Below are positions 63,351-64,000 of a stretch of DNA of 64,000 nucleotides, one piece after another (positions within the stretch are counted from its first letter, which is position 1; each line of letters starts with the position of its first letter). Position numbers and translations under genes: made by a program. Under the pieces are notes generated by a model. That model was not told the DNA's origin. It saw only the letters and a program-made list of their open reading frames with translations, and did not search any database. Source of the stretch: Polaribacter sp. NJDZ03 (GTDB lineage: Bacteria > Bacteroidota > Bacteroidia > Flavobacteriales > Flavobacteriaceae); the NCBI RefSeq assembly GCF_019263805.1, contig NZ_CP079195.1, forward strand, positions 2,777,001-2,841,000, written 5' to 3'.

Positions 63351-63471
63351 TACGTCACTAAATGCACCAAATGTTAAAAATCATTAACAAATCGCGGTTG
63401 ACGTACTTTGTTGCCCTAAATAAAACGTTGTAGTTGAAGAGGAATTAAAGAAATGACGTATAGATGACGTA
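63351..63471. promoter_or_regulatory. Candidate operator cluster: four TGACGTA heptamers upstream of susC
   Basis: TGACGTA occurs at 63399-63405, 63454-63460 and 63465-63471, and inverted as TACGTCA at 63351-63357. The last two are 11 bases apart, one helical turn. All lie between susC and the regulator gene. No clean TAnnTTTG box for susC is visible. Binding by the adjacent HTH-LuxR protein is a guess. Confidence 0.45.
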
Positions 63472-63507
63472 GTTATTAATTGTGTATTAGGTAAAAAAAG
63501 AAGTTTA

Positions 63508-64000
63508 TTATTTGATATTTAACAAATAATCAGTGATAGAAATATCATTTTCTAAATTTAACTTCTTTTTTAACCTATATCTATGCGTTTCTACACCCCT
63601 ATGAGAGATATTCATTAAAGGTGCAATTTCTTTTGAAGAAAGATTCATTTTGATGTAAGCACATATCTTTAAATCCTTTGGAGTAAGCTTTGGATGTTTG
63701 GTTTTTAAGATTTCGAAAAACTCATCATGAACTTGACTGAAATTATTTTCGAAAACGGCCCATTCATCTTTAAGTACAATAGAATTATCTAATTTTTTCA
63801 ACAATTTTTTAAAGTTATACTGACTATTAAAGCCTTCTTTATGCCCCATCAGATCTTTTTTAATTTCCTCAAGGATTTCATTTTTCTTCACCAAAGCCAT
63901 CGCATTATTGGCTAGCTGTTTACTTTTAAGCTTAATTTCTTTTTGCAAAGATTCATTTTTAAACTCTACAATTTGTTTTTCGTTTTCTAAGGTCTTTTCG
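63508..64000 (-). CDS. HTH-LuxR transcriptional regulator, coiled-coil part (partial, 5' end outside window)
   Basis: The frame runs off the right window edge; the visible 163 residues are the C-terminus. A long charged coiled coil (residues reading EKQIVEFKNESLQKEIKL and on) is followed by a LuxR-type helix-turn-helix: LTPKDLKICAYIKMNLSSKE, ISHRGVETHRYRLKKKL. This tail is that of the Bacteroidota sensor proteins with beta-propeller repeats and a triple-tyrosine (YYY) domain ahead of a coiled coil and LuxR HTH; the sensor part would be outside the window. Next to susC on the same strand, it probably controls the locus. Confidence 0.8.
   Translation of the reverse strand, partial: EKTLENEKQIVEFKNESLQKEIKLKSKQLANNAMALVKKNEILEEIKKDLMGHKEGFNSQYNFKKLLKKLDNSIVLKDEWAVFENNFSQVHDEFFEILKTKHPKLTPKDLKICAYIKMNLSSKEIAPLMNISHRGVETHRYRLKKKLNLENDISITDYLLNIK

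Overview
The window is an AT-rich stretch of a Flavobacteriaceae chromosome, most like the marine genera Polaribacter or Tenacibaculum (an inference from gene content, not from a database match). Several features point to Bacteroidota: the type IX secretion translocon SprA, the gliding protein RemB, a SusC/SusD pair, TAnnTTTG promoter boxes in place of sigma70 boxes, few Shine-Dalgarno sequences, several TTG starts and a type A T9SS sorting tail. I saw no tRNA, rRNA, CRISPR array, intact insertion sequence or prophage.

Layout. 1-5.5 kb: the end of a MarC-type membrane protein (-), a DUF3109 Cys-rich protein, a TonB-like protein, and a tight deoC / hexapeptide acetyltransferase / remB unit. 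5.7-11 kb: a cytochrome oxidase module (heme O synthase, two COX3 proteins, COX4, a Cys-less Sco-like protein, Sco, DUF420 and a small CxxC membrane protein). The matching heme A synthase lies at 32.3-33.3 kb. 11-16 kb: a TolC-type protein, tsaB, an MscS channel, DUF1304, a frameshifted dodecin gene that standard ORF calling would miss, a MORN-type secreted protein and a lipoprotein hydrolase. 16.4-28.1 kb: the minus-strand block maeB, ruvA, sprA, gcvH, vanZ and tonB.

28.3-37 kb: a DUF5686 outer-membrane protein, moaD and moaE separated by an opposing DUF3817 gene, ctaA, a cold-shock gene with duplicated terminators, and nrdB-nrdA. The RNR small subunit carries the ATP-cone and the large subunit is short and cone-less. 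37-49.4 kb: an orphan 101-aa protein, a 580-base gene-poor gap, nhaA, a META lipoprotein, dgt, a small lipoprotein plus a very large Asp-box lipoprotein with a T9SS tail, dxs, a 52-aa membrane protein, tadA and a geranylgeranyl-reductase-like flavoprotein. 49.5-52 kb: a DPP-IV-type S9 peptidase.

52.1-64 kb: a polysaccharide utilisation locus read leftward. It has a HTH-LuxR regulator (cut by the window end), SusC, SusD, a PF10091/GH144-type glucanase, an esterase-like hydrolase, a GH3 beta-glucosidase and a GH43-discoidin-FN3 protein. GH144 plus GH3 suggests growth on beta-1,2-glucan. The susC upstream region carries four TGACGTA heptamers, and a strong hairpin separates susD from the enzyme genes.

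The observations most worth a second look are the dodecin frameshift, the TGACGTA cluster, the TonB-C-like domain shared by RemB and two TonB proteins, the ATP-cone distribution in the RNR, and a protein with both a lipobox and a T9SS tail. None of them amounts to a wholly new system on sequence alone.
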